DNA of 64,000 bases from Henricia sp. BOLD:AAB3569 (lineage: Eukaryota > Echinodermata > Asteroidea > Spinulosida > Echinasteridae). Position numbers and translations under genes: made by a program. The notes below the pieces were generated by a model. It saw only the letters and a list, made by a program, of their open reading frames with translations, was not told where the DNA came from and ran no database searches. Position 1 is the stretch's first letter. Each line of letters opens with the position of its first letter. Location: assembly GCA_037783545.1 (NCBI GenBank), contig JBBELK010001090.1, positions 58,462 to 122,461 on the forward strand, in the 5' to 3' direction. Shown piece after piece: positions 48,189 through 61,281 of the stretch.

Positions 48189-49280
48189 TCAACGGCCGTA
48201 CAAATGTACACCAGCGCCGCGCAGGGTGTACCAACAGCCACGGTTAGGGGAATAACCACGTAGCCGAGCTCCGCTTTCCCTAAACTCTGAAATTTCTCCG
48301 TAATTTCCCAGCGAAAATCTGTCAATTTTGCATGACAAGTGCGGAATATATACAGTTTGGATCATGCAAAATTTGAAGTTGGTTGGAAAATTCCTTGATT
48401 TCCAAATTTGCCGGCATTTGGGACACACTTTGACCTAATTCCCGTCACAATCTGGGGCGAGTCAACGGCCGTACAAATGTACACCAGCGCCGCGCAGGGT
48501 GTACCAACAGCCACGGTTAGGGGAATAACCACGTAGCCGAGCTCCGCTTTCCCTAAACTCTGAAATTTCTCCGTCATTTCCAAGCGAAAATCTGTCAATT
48601 TTGCATGACAAGTGCGGAATATATACAGTTTGGAGCATGCAAAATTTGAAGTTGGTTGGACAAATCCTTAATTTTCAAATTTGCCGGCATTTGGGACACA
48701 CTTTGACCTAATTCCCGTCACAATCTGGGGTGAGTCAACGGCCGTACAAATGTACACCAGCGCCGCGCAGGGTGTACCAACAGCCACGGTTAGGGGAATA
48801 ACCACGTAGCCGAGCTCCGCTTTCCCTAAACTCTGAAATTTCTCCGTCATTTCCCAGCGAAAATCTGTCAATTTTGCATGACAAGTGCGGAATATATACA
48901 GTTTGGAGCATGCACAATTTGAAGTTGGTTGGAAAAATCCTAAATTTCCAAATTTGCCGGCATTTGGGACACACTTTGACCTAATTCCCGTCACAATCTG
49001 GGGTGAGTCAACGGCCGTACAAATGTACACCAGCGCCGCGCAGGGTGTACCAACAGCCACGGTTAGGGGAATAACCACGTAGCCGAGCTCCGCTTTCCCT
49101 AAACTCTGAAATTTCTCCGTAATTTCCCAGCGAAAATCTGTCAATTTTGCATGACAAGTGCGGAATATATACAGTTTGGAGCATGCAAAATTTGAAGTTG
49201 GTTGGAAAATTCCTTGATTTCCAAATTTGCCGGCATTTGGGACACACTTTGACCTAATTCCCGTCACAATCTGGGGTGAG
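48189..49280 (+). repeat. Four-unit module (GGATC, CCAAGCG, GCACAATTT, GTAATTT)
   Basis: Unit 48189 joins GTAATTT to GGATC and CGAG. Units 48462 (CCAAGCG, class 3, TTTTCAAA), 48735 (GCACAATTT with CCTAAATTTCC) and 49008 (GTAATTT) follow. It resembles a shortened version of the block at 44640 and is followed by a 5-unit version with one extra CATTTGAGAC unit. Confidence 0.75.
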
Positions 49281-50645
49281 TCAACGGCCGTACAAATGTA
49301 CACCAGCGCCGCGCAGGGTGTACCAACAGCCACGGTTAGGGGAATAACCACGTAGCCGAGCTCCGCTTTCCCTAAACTCTGAAATTTCTCCGTCATTTCC
49401 CAGCGAAAATCTGTCAATTTTGCATGACAAGTGCGGAATATATACAGTTTGGATCATGCAAAATTTGAAGTTGGTTGGAAAATTCCTTGATTTCCAAATT
49501 TGCCGGCATTTGGGACACACTTTGACCTAATTCCCGTCACAATCTGGGGCGAGTCAACGGCCGTACAAATGTACACCAGCGCCGCGCAGGGTGTACCAAC
49601 AGCCACGGTTAGGGGAATAACCACGTAGCCGAGCTCCGCTTTCCCTAAACTCTGAAATTTCTCCGTCATTTCCAAGCGAAAATCTGTCAATTTTGCATGA
49701 CAAGTGCGGAATATATACAGTTTGGAGCATGCAAAATTTGAAGTTGGTTGGACAAATCCTTAATTTTCAAATTTGCCGGCATTTGGGACACACTTTGACC
49801 TAATTCCCGTCACAATCTGGGGTGAGTCAACGGCCGTACAAATGTACACCAGCGCCGCGCAGGGTGTACCAACAGCCACGGTTAGGGGAATAACCACGTA
49901 GCCGAGCTCCGCTTTCCCTAGACTCTGAAATTTCTCCGTCATTTCCCAGCGAAAATCTGTCAATTTTGCATGACAAGTGCGGAATATATACAGTTTGGAG
50001 CATGCAAAATTTGAAGTTGGTTGGAAAATTCCTTGATTTCCAAATTTGCCGGCATTTGAGACACACTTTGACCTAATTCCCGTCACAATCTGGGGTGAGT
50101 CAACGGCCGTACAAATGTACACCAGCGCCGCGCAGGGTGTACCAACAGCCACGGTTAGGGGAATAACCACGTAGCCGAGCTCCGCTTTCCCTAAACTCTG
50201 AAATTTCTCCGTCATTTCCAAGCGAAAATCTGTCAATTTTGCATGACAAGTGCGGAATATATACAGTTTGGAGCATGCACAATTTAAAGTTGGTTGGAAA
50301 AATCCTTAATTTCCAAATTTGCCGGCATTTGGGACACACTTTGACCTAATTCCCGTCACAATCTGGGGTGAGTCAACGGCCGTACAAATGTACACCAGCG
50401 CCGCGCAGGGTGTACCAACAGCCACGGTTAGGGGAATAACCACGTAGCCGAGCTCCGCTTTCCCTAAACTCTGAAATTTCTCCGTAATTTCCCAGCGAAA
50501 ATCTGTCAATTTTGCATGACAAGTGCGGAATATATACAGTTTGGAGCATGCAAAATTTGAAGTTGGTTGGAAAATTCCTTGATTTCCAAATTTGCCGGCA
50601 TTTGGGACACACTTTGACCTAATTCCCGTCACAATCTGGGGTGAG
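49281..50645 (+). repeat. Five-unit version of the preceding module
   Basis: The order is GGATC with CGAG (49281); CCAAGCG with class 3 and TTTTCAAA (49554); CATTTGAGAC (49827); CCAAGCG with GCACAATTTAAAG and class 2 (50100); GTAATTT (50373). The last class 3 unit of the window is 49554. Carriage of CCAAGCG on the GCACAATTT unit suggests another exchange inside unit 50100. Confidence 0.7.
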
Positions 50646-52010
50646 TCAACGGCCGTACAAATGTACACCAGCGCCGCGCAGGGTGTACCAACAGCCACGG
50701 TTAGGGGAATAACCACGTAGCCGAGCTCCGCTTTCCCTAAACTCTGAAATTTCTCCGTCATTTCCCAGCGAAAATCTGTCAATTTTGCATGACAAGTGCG
50801 GAATATATACAGTTTGGAGCATGCAAAATTTGAAGTTGGTTGGAAAATTCCTTGATTTCCAAATTTGCCGGCATTTGGGACACACTTTGACCTAATTCCC
50901 GTCACAATCTGGGGTGAGTCAACGGCCGTACAAATGTACACCAGCGCCGCGCAGGGTGTACCAACAGCCACGGTTAGGGGAATAACCACGTAGCCGAGCT
51001 CCGCTTTCCCTAAACTCTGAAATTTCTCCGTCATTTCCCAGCGAAAATCTGTCAATTTTGCATGACAAGTGCGGAATATATACAGTTTGGAGCATGCAAA
51101 ATTTGAAGTTGGTTGGAAAATTCCTTGATTTCCAAATTTGCCGGCATTTGGGACACACTTTGACCTAATTCTCGTCTCAATCTGGGGCGAGTCAACGGCC
51201 GTACAAATGTACACCAGCGCCGCGCAGGGTGTACCAACAGCCACGGTTAGGGGAATAACCACGTAGCCGAGCTCCGCTTTCCCTAAACTCTGAAATTTCT
51301 CCGTCATTTCCCAGCGAAAATCTGTCAATTTTGCATGACAAGTGCGGAAAATATACAGTTTGGAGCATGCAAAATTTGAAGTTGGTTGGAAAAATCCTTA
51401 ATTTCCAAATTTGCCGGCATTTGGGACACACTTTGACCTAATTCCCGTCACAATCTGGGGTGAGTCAACGGCCGTACAAATGTACACCAGCGCCGCGCAG
51501 GGTGTACCAACAGCCACGGTTAGGGGAATAACCACGTAGCCGAGCTCCGCTTTCCCTAAACTCTGAAATTTCTCCGTCATTTCCCAGCGAAAATCTGTCA
51601 ATTTTGCATGACAAGTGCGGAATATATACAGTTTGGAGCATGCAAAATTTGAAGTTGGTTGGAAAAATCCTTAATTTCCAAATTTGCCGGCATTTGGGAC
51701 ACACTTTGACCTAATTCCCGTCACAATCTGGGGCGAGTCAACGGCCGTACAAATGTACACCAGCGCCGCGCAGGGTGTACCAACAGCCACGGTTAGGGGA
51801 ATAACCACGTAGCCGAGCTCCGCTTTCCCTAAACTCTGAAATTTCTCCGTCATTTCCCAGCGAAAATCTGTCAATTTTGCATGACAAGTGCGGAATATAT
51901 ACAGTTTGGAGCATGCAAAATTTGAAGTTGGTTGGAAAAATCCTTAATTTCCAAATTTGCCGGCATTTGGGACACACTTTGACCTAATTCCCGTCACAAT
52001 CTGGGGTGAG
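50646..52010 (+). repeat. Boundary units leading into the right domain
   Basis: Units 50646 and 50919 are class 1; the second has CTCGTCTCAATC near 51172. Units 51192, 51465 and 51738 are class 2. Unit 51192 has GCGGAAAATATAC, a marker that becomes common on the right side. No class 3 unit occurs from here to the end. Confidence 0.75.
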
Positions 52011-53102
52011 TCAACGGCCGTACAAATGTACACCAGCGCCGCGCAGGGTGTACCAACAGCCACGGTTAGGGGAATAACCACGTAGCCGAGCTCCGCTTTC
52101 CCTAAACTCTGAAATTTCTCAATCATTTCCCAGCGAAAATCTGTCAATTTTGCATGACAAGTGCGGAATATATACAGTTTGGAGCATGCAACATTTGAAG
52201 TTGGTTGGAAAATTCCTTGATTTCCAAATTTGCCGGCATTTGGGACACACTTTGACCTAATTCCCGTCACAATCTGGGGTGAGTCAACGGCCGTTCAAAT
52301 GTACACCAGCGACGCGCAGGGTGTACCAACAGCCACGGTTAGGGGAATAACCACGTAGCCGAGCTCCGCTTTCCCTAAACTCTGAAATTTCTCCGTCATT
52401 TCCCAGCGAAAATCTGTCAATTTTGCATGACAAGTGCGGAATATATACAGTTTGGAGCATGCAAAATTTGAAGTTGGTTGGAAAAATCCTTAATTTCCAA
52501 ATTTGCCGGCATTTGGGACACACTTTGACCTAATTCCCGTCACAATCTGGCGTGAGTCAACGGCCGTACAAATGTACACCAGCGCCGCGCAGGGTGTACC
52601 AACAGCCACGGTTAGGGGAATAACCACGTAGCCGAGCTCCGCTTTCCCTAAACTCTGAAATTTCTCCGTCATTTCCCAGCGAAAATCTGTCAATTTTGCA
52701 TGACAAGTGCGGAATATATACAGTTTGGAGCATGCAAAATTTGAAGTTGGTTGGAAAAATCCTTAATTTCCAAATTTGCCGGCATTTGGGACACACTTTG
52801 ACCTAATTCCCGTCACAATCTGGGGCGAGTCAACGGCCGTACAAATGTACACCAGCGCCGCGCAGGGTGTACCAACAGCCACGGTTAGGGGAATAACCAC
52901 GTAGCCGAGCTCCGCTTTCCCTAAACTCTGAAATTTCTCCGTCATTTCCCAGCGAAAATCTGTCAATTTTGCATGACAAGTGCGGAATATATACAGTTTG
53001 GAGCATGCAAAATTTGAAGTTGGTTGGAAAAATCCTTAATTTCCAAATTTGCCGGCATTTGGGACACACTTTGACCTAATTCCCGTCACAATCTGGGGTG
53101 AG
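52011..53102 (+). repeat. Four-unit higher-order repeat of the right domain, copy 1
   Basis: The units are CTCAATCATT with GCAACATTT and class 1 (52011), CCGTTCAAATG with AGCGACGCG and class 2 (52284), class 2 with CGAG (52557), and class 2 (52830). The same four follow at 53103-54195. Confidence 0.88.
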
Positions 53103-54195
53103 TCAACGGCCGTACAAATGTACACCAGCGCCGCGCAGGGTGTACCAACAGCCACGGTTAGGGGATTAACCACGTAGCCGAGCTCCGCTTTCCCTAAACT
53201 CTGAAATTTCTCAATCATTTCCCAGCGAAAATCTGTCAATTTTGCATGACAAGTGCGGAATATATACAGTTTGGAGCATGCAACATTTGAAGTTGGTTGG
53301 AAAATTCCTTGATTTCCAAATTTGCCGGCATTTGGGACACACTTTGACCTAATTCCCGTCACAATCTGGGGTGAGTCAACGGCCGTTCAAATGTACACCA
53401 GCGACGCGCAGGGTGTACCAACAGCCACGGTTAGGGGAATAACCACGTAGCCGAGCTCCGCTTTTCCTAAACTCTGAAATTTCTCCGTCATTTCCCAGCG
53501 AAAATCTGTCAATTTTGCATGACAAGTGCGGAATATATACAGTTTGGAGCATGCAAAATTTGAAGTTGGTTGGAAAAATCCTTACTTTCCAAATTTGCCG
53601 GCATTTGGGACACACTTTGACCTAATTCCCGTCACAATCTGGGGCGAGTCCAACGGCCGTACAAATGTACACCAGCGCCGCGCAGGGTGTACCAACAGCC
53701 ACGGTTAGGGGAATAACCACGTAGCCGAGCTCCGCTTTCCCTAAACTCTGAAATTTCTCCGTCATTTCCGAGCGAAAATCTGTCAATTTTGCATGACAAG
53801 TGCGGAATATATACAGTTTGGAGCATGCAAAATTTGAAGTTGGTTGGAAAAATCCTTAATTTCCAAATTTGCCGGCATTTGGGACACACTTTGACCTAAT
53901 TCCCGTCACAATCTGGGGTGAGTCAACGGCCGTACAAATGTACACCAGCGCCGCGCAGGGTGTACCAACAGCCACGGTTAGGGGAATAACCACGTAGCCG
54001 AGCTCCGCTTTCCCTAAACTCTGAAATTTCTCCGTCATTTCCCAGCGAAAATCTGTCAATTTTGCATGACAAGTGCGGAATATATACAGTTTGGAGCATG
54101 CAAAATTTGAAGTTGGTTGGAAAAATCCTTAATTTCCAAATTTGCCGGCATTTGGGACACACTTTGACCTAATTCCCATCACAATCTGGGGCGAG
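53103..54195 (+). repeat. Four-unit higher-order repeat of the right domain, copy 2
   Basis: Units 53103, 53376, 53650 and 53923 repeat 52011-53102. Private changes are GGGATTAACC, CTTTTCCTAAAC, CCTTACTTTCC and one inserted base in GAGTCCAACGG near 53650, giving 1093 bases. The markers of its first two units return at 60190-60735. Confidence 0.85.
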
Positions 54196-54467
54196 TCAAC
54201 GGCCGTACAAATGTACACCAGCGCTGCGCAGGGTGTACCAACAGCCACGGTTAGGGGAATAACCACGTAGCCGAGCTCCGCTTTCCCTAAACTCTGAAAT
54301 TTCTCCGTCATTTCCCAGCGAAAATCTGTCAATTTTGCATGACAAGTGCGGAATATATACAGTTTGGAGCATGCAAAATTTGAAGTTGGTTGGAAAATTC
54401 CTTGATTTCCAAATTTGCCGCATTTGGGACACACTTTGACCTAATTCCCGTCACAATCTGGGGTGAG

Positions 54468-55557
54468 TCAACGGCCGTACAAATGTACACCAGCGCCGCG
54501 CAGGGTGTACCAACAGCCACGGTTAGGGAAATAACCACGTAGCCGAGCTCCGCTTTCCCTAAACTCTGAAATTTCTCCGTCATTTCCCAGCGAAAATCTG
54601 TCAATTTTGCATGACAAGTGCGGAATATATACAGTTTGGAGCATGCAAAATTTGAAGTTGGTTGGAAAATTCATTGATTTCCAAATTTGCCGGCATTTGG
54701 GACACACTTTGACCTAATTCCCGTCACAATCTGGGGTGAGTCAACGGCCGTACAAATCTACACCAGCGCCGCGCAGGGTGTACCAACAGCCACGGTTAGG
54801 GGAATAACCACGTAGCCGAGCTCCGCTTTCCCTAAACTCTAAATTTCTCCGTCATTTCCCAGCGAAAATCTGTCAATTTTGCATGACAAGTGCGGAATAT
54901 ATACAGTTTGGAGCATGCAAAATTTGAAGTTGGTTGGAAAATTCCTTGATTTCCAATTTGCCGGCATTTGGGACACACTTTGACCTAATTCCCGTCACAA
55001 TCTGGGGTGAGTCAACGGCCGTACAAATATACACCAGCGCCGCGCAGGGTGTACCAACAGCCACGGTTAGGGGAATAACCACGTAGCCGAGCTCCGCTTT
55101 CCCTAAACTCTGAAATTTCTCCGTCATTTCCCAGCGAAAATCTGTCAATTTTGCATGACAAGTGCGGAATATATACAGTTTGGAGCATGCAAAATTTAAA
55201 GTTGGTTGGAAAATTCCTTGATTTCCAAATTTGCCTGCATTTGGGACACACTTTGACCTAATTCCCGTCACAATCTGGGGCGAGTCAACGGCCGTACAAA
55301 TGTACACCAGCGCCGCGCAGGGTGTACCAACAGCCACGGTTAGGGGAATAACCACGTAGCCGAGCTCCGCTTTCCCTAAACTCTGAAATTTCTCCGTCAT
55401 TTCCCAGCGAAAATCTGTCAATTTTGCATGACAAGTGCGGAAAATATACAGTTTGGAGCATGCAAAATTTGAAGTTGGTTGGAAAAATCCTTAATTTCCA
55501 AATTTGCCGGCATTTGGGACACACTTTGACCTAATTCCCGTCACAATCTGGGGTGAG
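54468..55557 (+). repeat. Four-unit module of the right domain, copy 1
   Basis: The order is ATTCATTGATTT (54468), AAATCTACACC (54741), ATTTAAAG with TTGCCTGC and CGAG (55012), and GCGGAAAATATAC with class 2 (55285). The same order returns at 57467-58555, and a version lacking the second unit is at 59102-59917. Two single-base losses are in unit 54741. Confidence 0.8.
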
Positions 55558-55830
55558 TCAACGGCCGTACAAATGTACACCAGCGCCGCGCAGGGTCTAC
55601 CAACAGCCACGGTTAGGGGAATAACCACGTAGCCGAGCTCCGCTTTCCCTAAACTCTGAAATTTCTCCGTCATTTCCCAGCGAAAATCTGTCAATTTTGC
55701 ATGACAAGTGCGGAATATATACAGTTTGGAGCATGCAAAATTTGAAATTGGTTGGAAAATTCCTTGATTTCCAAATTTGCCGGCATTTGGGACACACTTT
55801 GACCTAATTCCCGTCACAATCTGGGGTGAG

Positions 55831-56648
55831 TCAACGGCCGTACAAATGCACACCAGCGACGCGCAGGGTGTACCAACAGCCACGGTTAGGGGAATAACCA
55901 CGTAGCCGAGCTCCGCTTTCCCTAAACTCTGAAATTTCTCCGTCATTTCCCAGCGAAAATCTGTCAATTTTGCATGACAAGTGCGGAATATATACAGTTT
56001 GGAGCATGCAAAATTTGAAGTTGGTTGGAAAAATCCTTAATTTCCAAATTTGCCGGCATTTGGGACACACTTTGACCTAATTCCCGTCACAATCTGGGGC
56101 GAGTCAACGGCCGTACAAATGTACACCAGCGCCGCGCAGGGTGTACCAACAGCCACGGTTAGGGGAATAACCACGTAGCCGAGCTCCGCTTTCCCTAAAC
56201 TCTGAAATTTCTCCGTCATTTCCTAGCGAAAATCTGTCAATTTTGCATGACAAGTGCGGAATATATACAGTTTGGAGCATGCAAAATTTGAAGTTGGTTG
56301 GAAAATTCCTTGATTTCCAAATTTGCCGGCATTTGGGACCCACTTTGACCTAATTCCCGTCACAATCTGGGGTGAGTCAACGGCCGTACAAATGTACACC
56401 AGCGCCGCGCAGGGTGTACCAACAGCCACGGTTAGGGGAATAACCACATAGCCGAGCTCCACTTTCCCTAAACTCTGAAATTTCTCCGTCATTTCCCAGC
56501 GAAAATCTGTCAATTTTGCATGACAAGTGCGGAATATATACAGTTTGGAGCATGCAAAATTTGAAGTTGGTTGAAAATTCCTTGATTTCCAAATTTGCCG
56601 GCATTTGGGACACACTTTGACCTAATTCCCGTCACAATCTGGGGTGAG
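55831..56648 (+). repeat. Trio AGCGACGCG, TTCCTAGCG, CTCCACTTT, first copy
   Basis: Units 55831 (AGCGACGCG, class 2, CGAG), 56104 (TTCCTAGCG, GGGACCCAC) and 56377 (CTCCACTTT, ACCACATAGCC) appear in the order seen again at 60463-61281 and 61555-62368. The last unit has lost one base near 56575. Confidence 0.8.
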
Positions 56649-57466
56649 TCAACGGCCGTACAAATCTACACCAGCGCCGCGCAGGATGTACCAACAGCCA
56701 CGGTTAGGGGAATAACCACGTAGCCGAGCTCCGCTTTCCCTAAACTCTGATATTTCTCCGTCATTTCCCAGCGAAAATCTGTCAATTTTGCATGACAAGT
56801 GCGGAATATATACAGTTTGGAGCATTCAAAATTTGAAGTTGGTTGGAAAAATCCTTAATTTCCAAATTTGCCGGCATTTGGGACACACTTTGACCTAATT
56901 CCCGTCACAATCTGGGGTGAGTCAACGGCCGTACAAATGTACACCAGCGCCGCGCAGGGTGTACCAACAGCCACGGTTAGGGGAATAACCACGTAGCCGA
57001 GCTCCGCTTTCCCTAAACTCTGAAATTTCTCCGTCATTTCCCAGCGAAAATCTGTCAATTTTGCATGACAAGTGCGGAATATATACAGTTTGGAGCATGC
57101 AAAATTTGAAGTTGGTTGGAAAATTCCTTGATTTCCAAATTTGCCGGCATTTGGGACACACTTTGACCTAATTCCCGTCACAATCTGGGGTGAGTCAACG
57201 GCCGTACAAATGTACACCAGCGCCGCGCAGGGTGTACCAACAGCCACGGTTAGGGGAATAACCACGTAGCCGAGCTCCGCTTTCCCTAAACTCTGAAATT
57301 TCTCCGTCATTTCCCAGCGAAAATCTGTCAATTTTGCATGACAAGTGCGGAATATATACAGTTTGGAGCATGCAAAATTTGAAGTTGGTTGGAAAATTCC
57401 TTGATTTCCAAATTTGCCGGCATTTGGGACACACTTTGACCTAATTCCCGTCACAATCTGGGTGAG

Positions 57467-58555
57467 TCAACGGCCGTACAAATGTACACCAGCGCCGCGC
57501 AGGGTGTACCAACAGCCACGGTTAGGGGAATAACCACGTAGCCGAGCTCCGCTTTCCCTAAACTCTAAAATTTCTCCGTCATTTCCCAGCGAAAATCTGT
57601 CAATTTTGCATGACAAGTGCGGAATATATACAGTTTGGAGCATGCAAAATTTGAAGTTGGTTGGAAAATTCATTGATTTCCAATTTGCCGGCATTTGGGA
57701 CACACTTTGACCTAATTCCCGTCACAATCTGGGGTGAGTCAACGGCCGTACAAATCTACACCAGCGCCGCGCAGGGTGTACCAACAGCCACGGTTAGGGG
57801 AATAACCACGTAGCCGAGCTCCGCTTTCCCTAAACTCTGAAATTTCTCCGTCATTTCCCAGCGAAAATCTGTCAATTTTGCATGACAAGTGCGGAATATA
57901 TACAGTTTGGAGCATGCAAAATTTGAAGTTGGTTGGAAAATTCCTTGATTTCCAAATTTGCCGGCATTTGGGACACACTTTGACCTAATTCCCGTCACAA
58001 TCTGGGGTGAGTCAACGGCCGTACAAATGTACACCAGCGCCGCGCAGGGTGTACCAACAGCCACGGTTAGGGGAATAACCACGTAGCCGAGCTCCGCTTT
58101 CCCTAAACTCTGAAATTTCTCCGTCATTTCCCAGCGAAAATCTGTCAATTTTGCATGACAAGTGCGGAATATATACAGTTTGGAGCATGCAAAATTTAAA
58201 GTTGGTTGGAAAATTCCTTGATTTCCAAATTTGCCTGCATTTGGGACACACTTTGACCTAATTCCCGTCACAATCTGGGCGAGTCAACGGCCGTACAAAT
58301 GTACACCAGCGCCGCGCAGGGTGTACCAACAGCCACGGTTAGGGGAATAACCACGTAGCCGAGTTCCGCTTTCCCTAAACTCTGAAATTTCTCCGTCATT
58401 TCCCAGCGAAAATCTGTCAATTTTGCATGACAAGTGCGGAAAATATACAGTTTGGAGCATGCAAAATTTGAAGTTGGTTGGAAAAATCCTTAATTTCCAA
58501 ATTTGCCGGCATTTGGGACACACTTTGACCTAATTCCCGTCACAATCTGGGTGAG
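57467..58555 (+). repeat. Four-unit module of the right domain, copy 2
   Basis: Units 57467, 57739, 58012 and 58284 match 54468-55557 in order, about 11 units later. Unit 57467 also has CTCTAAAATTT, shared with unit 59102. The module is followed by GGTATACC (58556) and CTTTCTCTAAAC (58829) units, a pair that returns at 63188-63732. Confidence 0.8.
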
Positions 58556-59101
58556 TCAACGGCCGTACAAATGTACACCAGCGCCGCGCAGGGTATACCA
58601 ACAGCCACGGTTAGGGGAATAACCACGTAGCCGAGCTCCGCTTTCCCTAAACTCTGAAATTTCTCCGTCATTTCCCAGCGAAAATCTGTCAATTTTGCAT
58701 GACAAGTGCGGAATATATACAGTTTGGAGCATGCAAAATTTGAAGTTGGTTGGAAAATTCCTTGATTTCCAAATTTGCCGGCATTTGGGACACACTTTGA
58801 CCTAATTCCCGTCACAATCTGGGGTGAGTCAACGGCCGTACAAATGTACACCAGCGCCGCGCAGGGTGTACCAACAGCCACGGTTAGGGGAATAACCACG
58901 TAGCCGAGCTCCGCTTTCTCTAAACTCTGAAATTTCTCCGTCATTTCCCAGCGAAAATCTGTCAATTTTGCATGACAAGTGCGGAATATATACAGTTTGG
59001 AGCATGCAAAATTTGAAGTTGGTTGGAAAAATCCTTAATTTCCAAATTTGCCGGCATTTGGGACACACTTTGACCTAATTCCCGTCACAATCTGGGGTGA
59101 G

Positions 59102-59917
59102 TCAACGGCCGTACAAATGTACACCAGCGCCGCGCAGGGTGTACCAACAGCCACGGTTAGGGGAATAACCACGTAGCCGAGCTCCGCTTTCCCTAAACTC
59201 TAAAATTTCTCCGTCATTTCCCAGCGAAAATCTGTCAATTTTGCATGACAAGTGCGGAATATATAGTTTGGAGCATGCAAAATTTGAAGTTGGTTGGAAA
59301 ATTCATTGATTTCCATATTTGCCGGCATTTGGGACACACTTTGACCTAATTCCCGTCACAATCTGGGGTGAGTAAACGGCCGTACAAATGTACACCAGCG
59401 CCGCGCAGGGTGTACCAACAGCCACGGTTAGGGGAATAACCACGTAGCCGAGCTCCGCTTTCCCTAAACTCTGAAATTTCTCCGTCATTTCCCAGCGAAA
59501 ATCTGTCAATTTTGCATGACAAGTGCGGAATATATACAGTTTGGAGCATGCAAATTTAAAGTTGGTTGGAAAATTCCTTGATTTCCAAATTTGCCTGCAT
59601 TTGGGACACACTTTGACCTAATTCCCGTCACAATCTGGGGCGAGTCAACGGCCGTACAAATGTACACCAGCGCCGCGCAGGGTGTACCAACAGCCACGGT
59701 TAGGGGAATAACCACGTAGCCGAGCTCCGCTTTCCCTAAACTCTGAAATTTCTCCGTCATTTCCCAGCGAAAATCTGTCAATTTTGCATGACAAGTGCGG
59801 AAAATATACAGTTTGGAGCATGCAAAATTTGAAGTTGGTTGGAAAAATCCATAATTTCCAAATTTGCCGGCATTTGGGACACACTTTGACCTAATTCCCG
59901 TCACAATCTGGGGTGAG
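59102..59917 (+). repeat. Shortened copy of the module, one unit missing
   Basis: Units 59102 (CTCTAAAATT, ATTCATTGATTT, two bases lost in ATATAGTTTGG), 59373 (ATTTAAAG, TTGCCTGC, CGAG) and 59645 (GCGGAAAATATAC) follow the module, but the AAATCTACACC unit is absent between the first two. A whole-unit loss by unequal exchange explains this most simply. Confidence 0.75.
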
Positions 59918-60189
59918 TCAACGGCCGTACAAATGTACACCAGCGCCGCGCAGGGTATACCAACAGCCACGGTTAGGGGAATAACCACGTAGCCGAGCTC
60001 CGCTTTCCCTAAACTCTGAAATTTCTCCGTCATTTCCCAGCGAAAATCTGTCAATTTTGCATGACAAGTGCGGAATATATACAGTTTGGAGCATGCAAAA
60101 TTTGAAATTGGTTGGAAAAATCCTTAATTTCCAATTTGCCGGCATTTGGGACACACTTTGACCTAATTCCCGTCACAATCTGGGGCGAG

Positions 60190-61281
60190 TCAACGGCCGT
60201 ACAAATGTACACCAGCGCCGCGCAGGGTGTACCAACAGCCACGGTTAGGGGAATAACCACGTAGCCGAGCTCCGCTTTCCCTAAACACTGAAATTTCTCC
60301 ATCATTTCCCAGCGAAAATCTGTCAATTTTGCATGACAAGTGCGGAATATATACAGTTTGGAGCATGCAACATTTGAAGTTGGTTGGAAAATTCCTTGAT
60401 TTCCAAATTTGCCGGCATTTGGGACACACTTTGACCTAATTCCCGTCACAATCTGGGGTGAGTCAACGGCCGTACAAATGTACACCAGCGACGCGCAGGG
60501 TGTACCAACAGCCACGGTTAGGGGAATAACCACGTAGCCGAGCTCCGCTTTCCCTAAACTCTGAAATTTCTCCGTCATTTCCCAGCGAAAATCTGTCAAT
60601 TTTGCATGACAAGTGCGGAATATATACAGTTTGGAGCATGCAAAATTTGAAGTTGGTTGGAAAAATCCTTAATTTCCAAATTTGCCGGCATTTGGGACAC
60701 ACTTTGACCTAATTCCCGTCACAATCTGGGGCGAGTCAACGGCCGTACAAATGTACACCAGCGCCGCGCAGGGTGTACCAACAGCCACGGTTAGGGGAAT
60801 AACCACGTAGCCGAGCTCCCGCTTTCCCTAAACTCTGAAATTTCTCCGTCATTTCCTAGCGAAAATCTGTCAATTTTGCATGACAAGTGCGGAATATATA
60901 CAGTTTGGAGCATGCAAAATTTGAAGTTGGTTGGAAAATTCCTTGATTTCCAAATTTGCCGGCATTTGGGACACACTTTGACCTAATTCCCGTCACAATC
61001 TGGGGTGAGTCAACGGCCGTACAAATGTACACCAGCGCCGCGCAGGGTGTACCAACAGCCACGGTTAGGGGAATAACCACGTAGCCGAGCTCCACTTTCC
61101 CTAAACTCTGAAATTTCTCCGTCATTTCCCAGCGAAAATCTGTCAATTTTGCATGACAAGTGCGGAATATATACAGTTTGGAGCATGCAAAATTTGAAGT
61201 TGGTTGAAAAATACCTTGATTTCCAAATTTGCCGGCATTTGGGACACACTTTGACCTAATTCCCGTCACAATCTGGGTGAG
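60190..61281 (+). repeat. Four-unit higher-order repeat near the right end, copy 1
   Basis: The units are CTCCATCATT with GCAACATTT (60190), AGCGACGCG with class 2 and CGAG (60463), TTCCTAGCG (60736, with one inserted C near 60820), and CTCCACTTT with AATACCTTGATTT (61010, one G lost near 61275). The period is 1092 bases. Confidence 0.85.

Noticed and set aside
48885-49082. Short plus-strand open frames at 48885-49082 and 53526-53708
   Set aside because: They are only open because of private changes in single units (CCTAAATTTCC and CCTTACTTTCC remove the usual stop). There are no homologous features or context.
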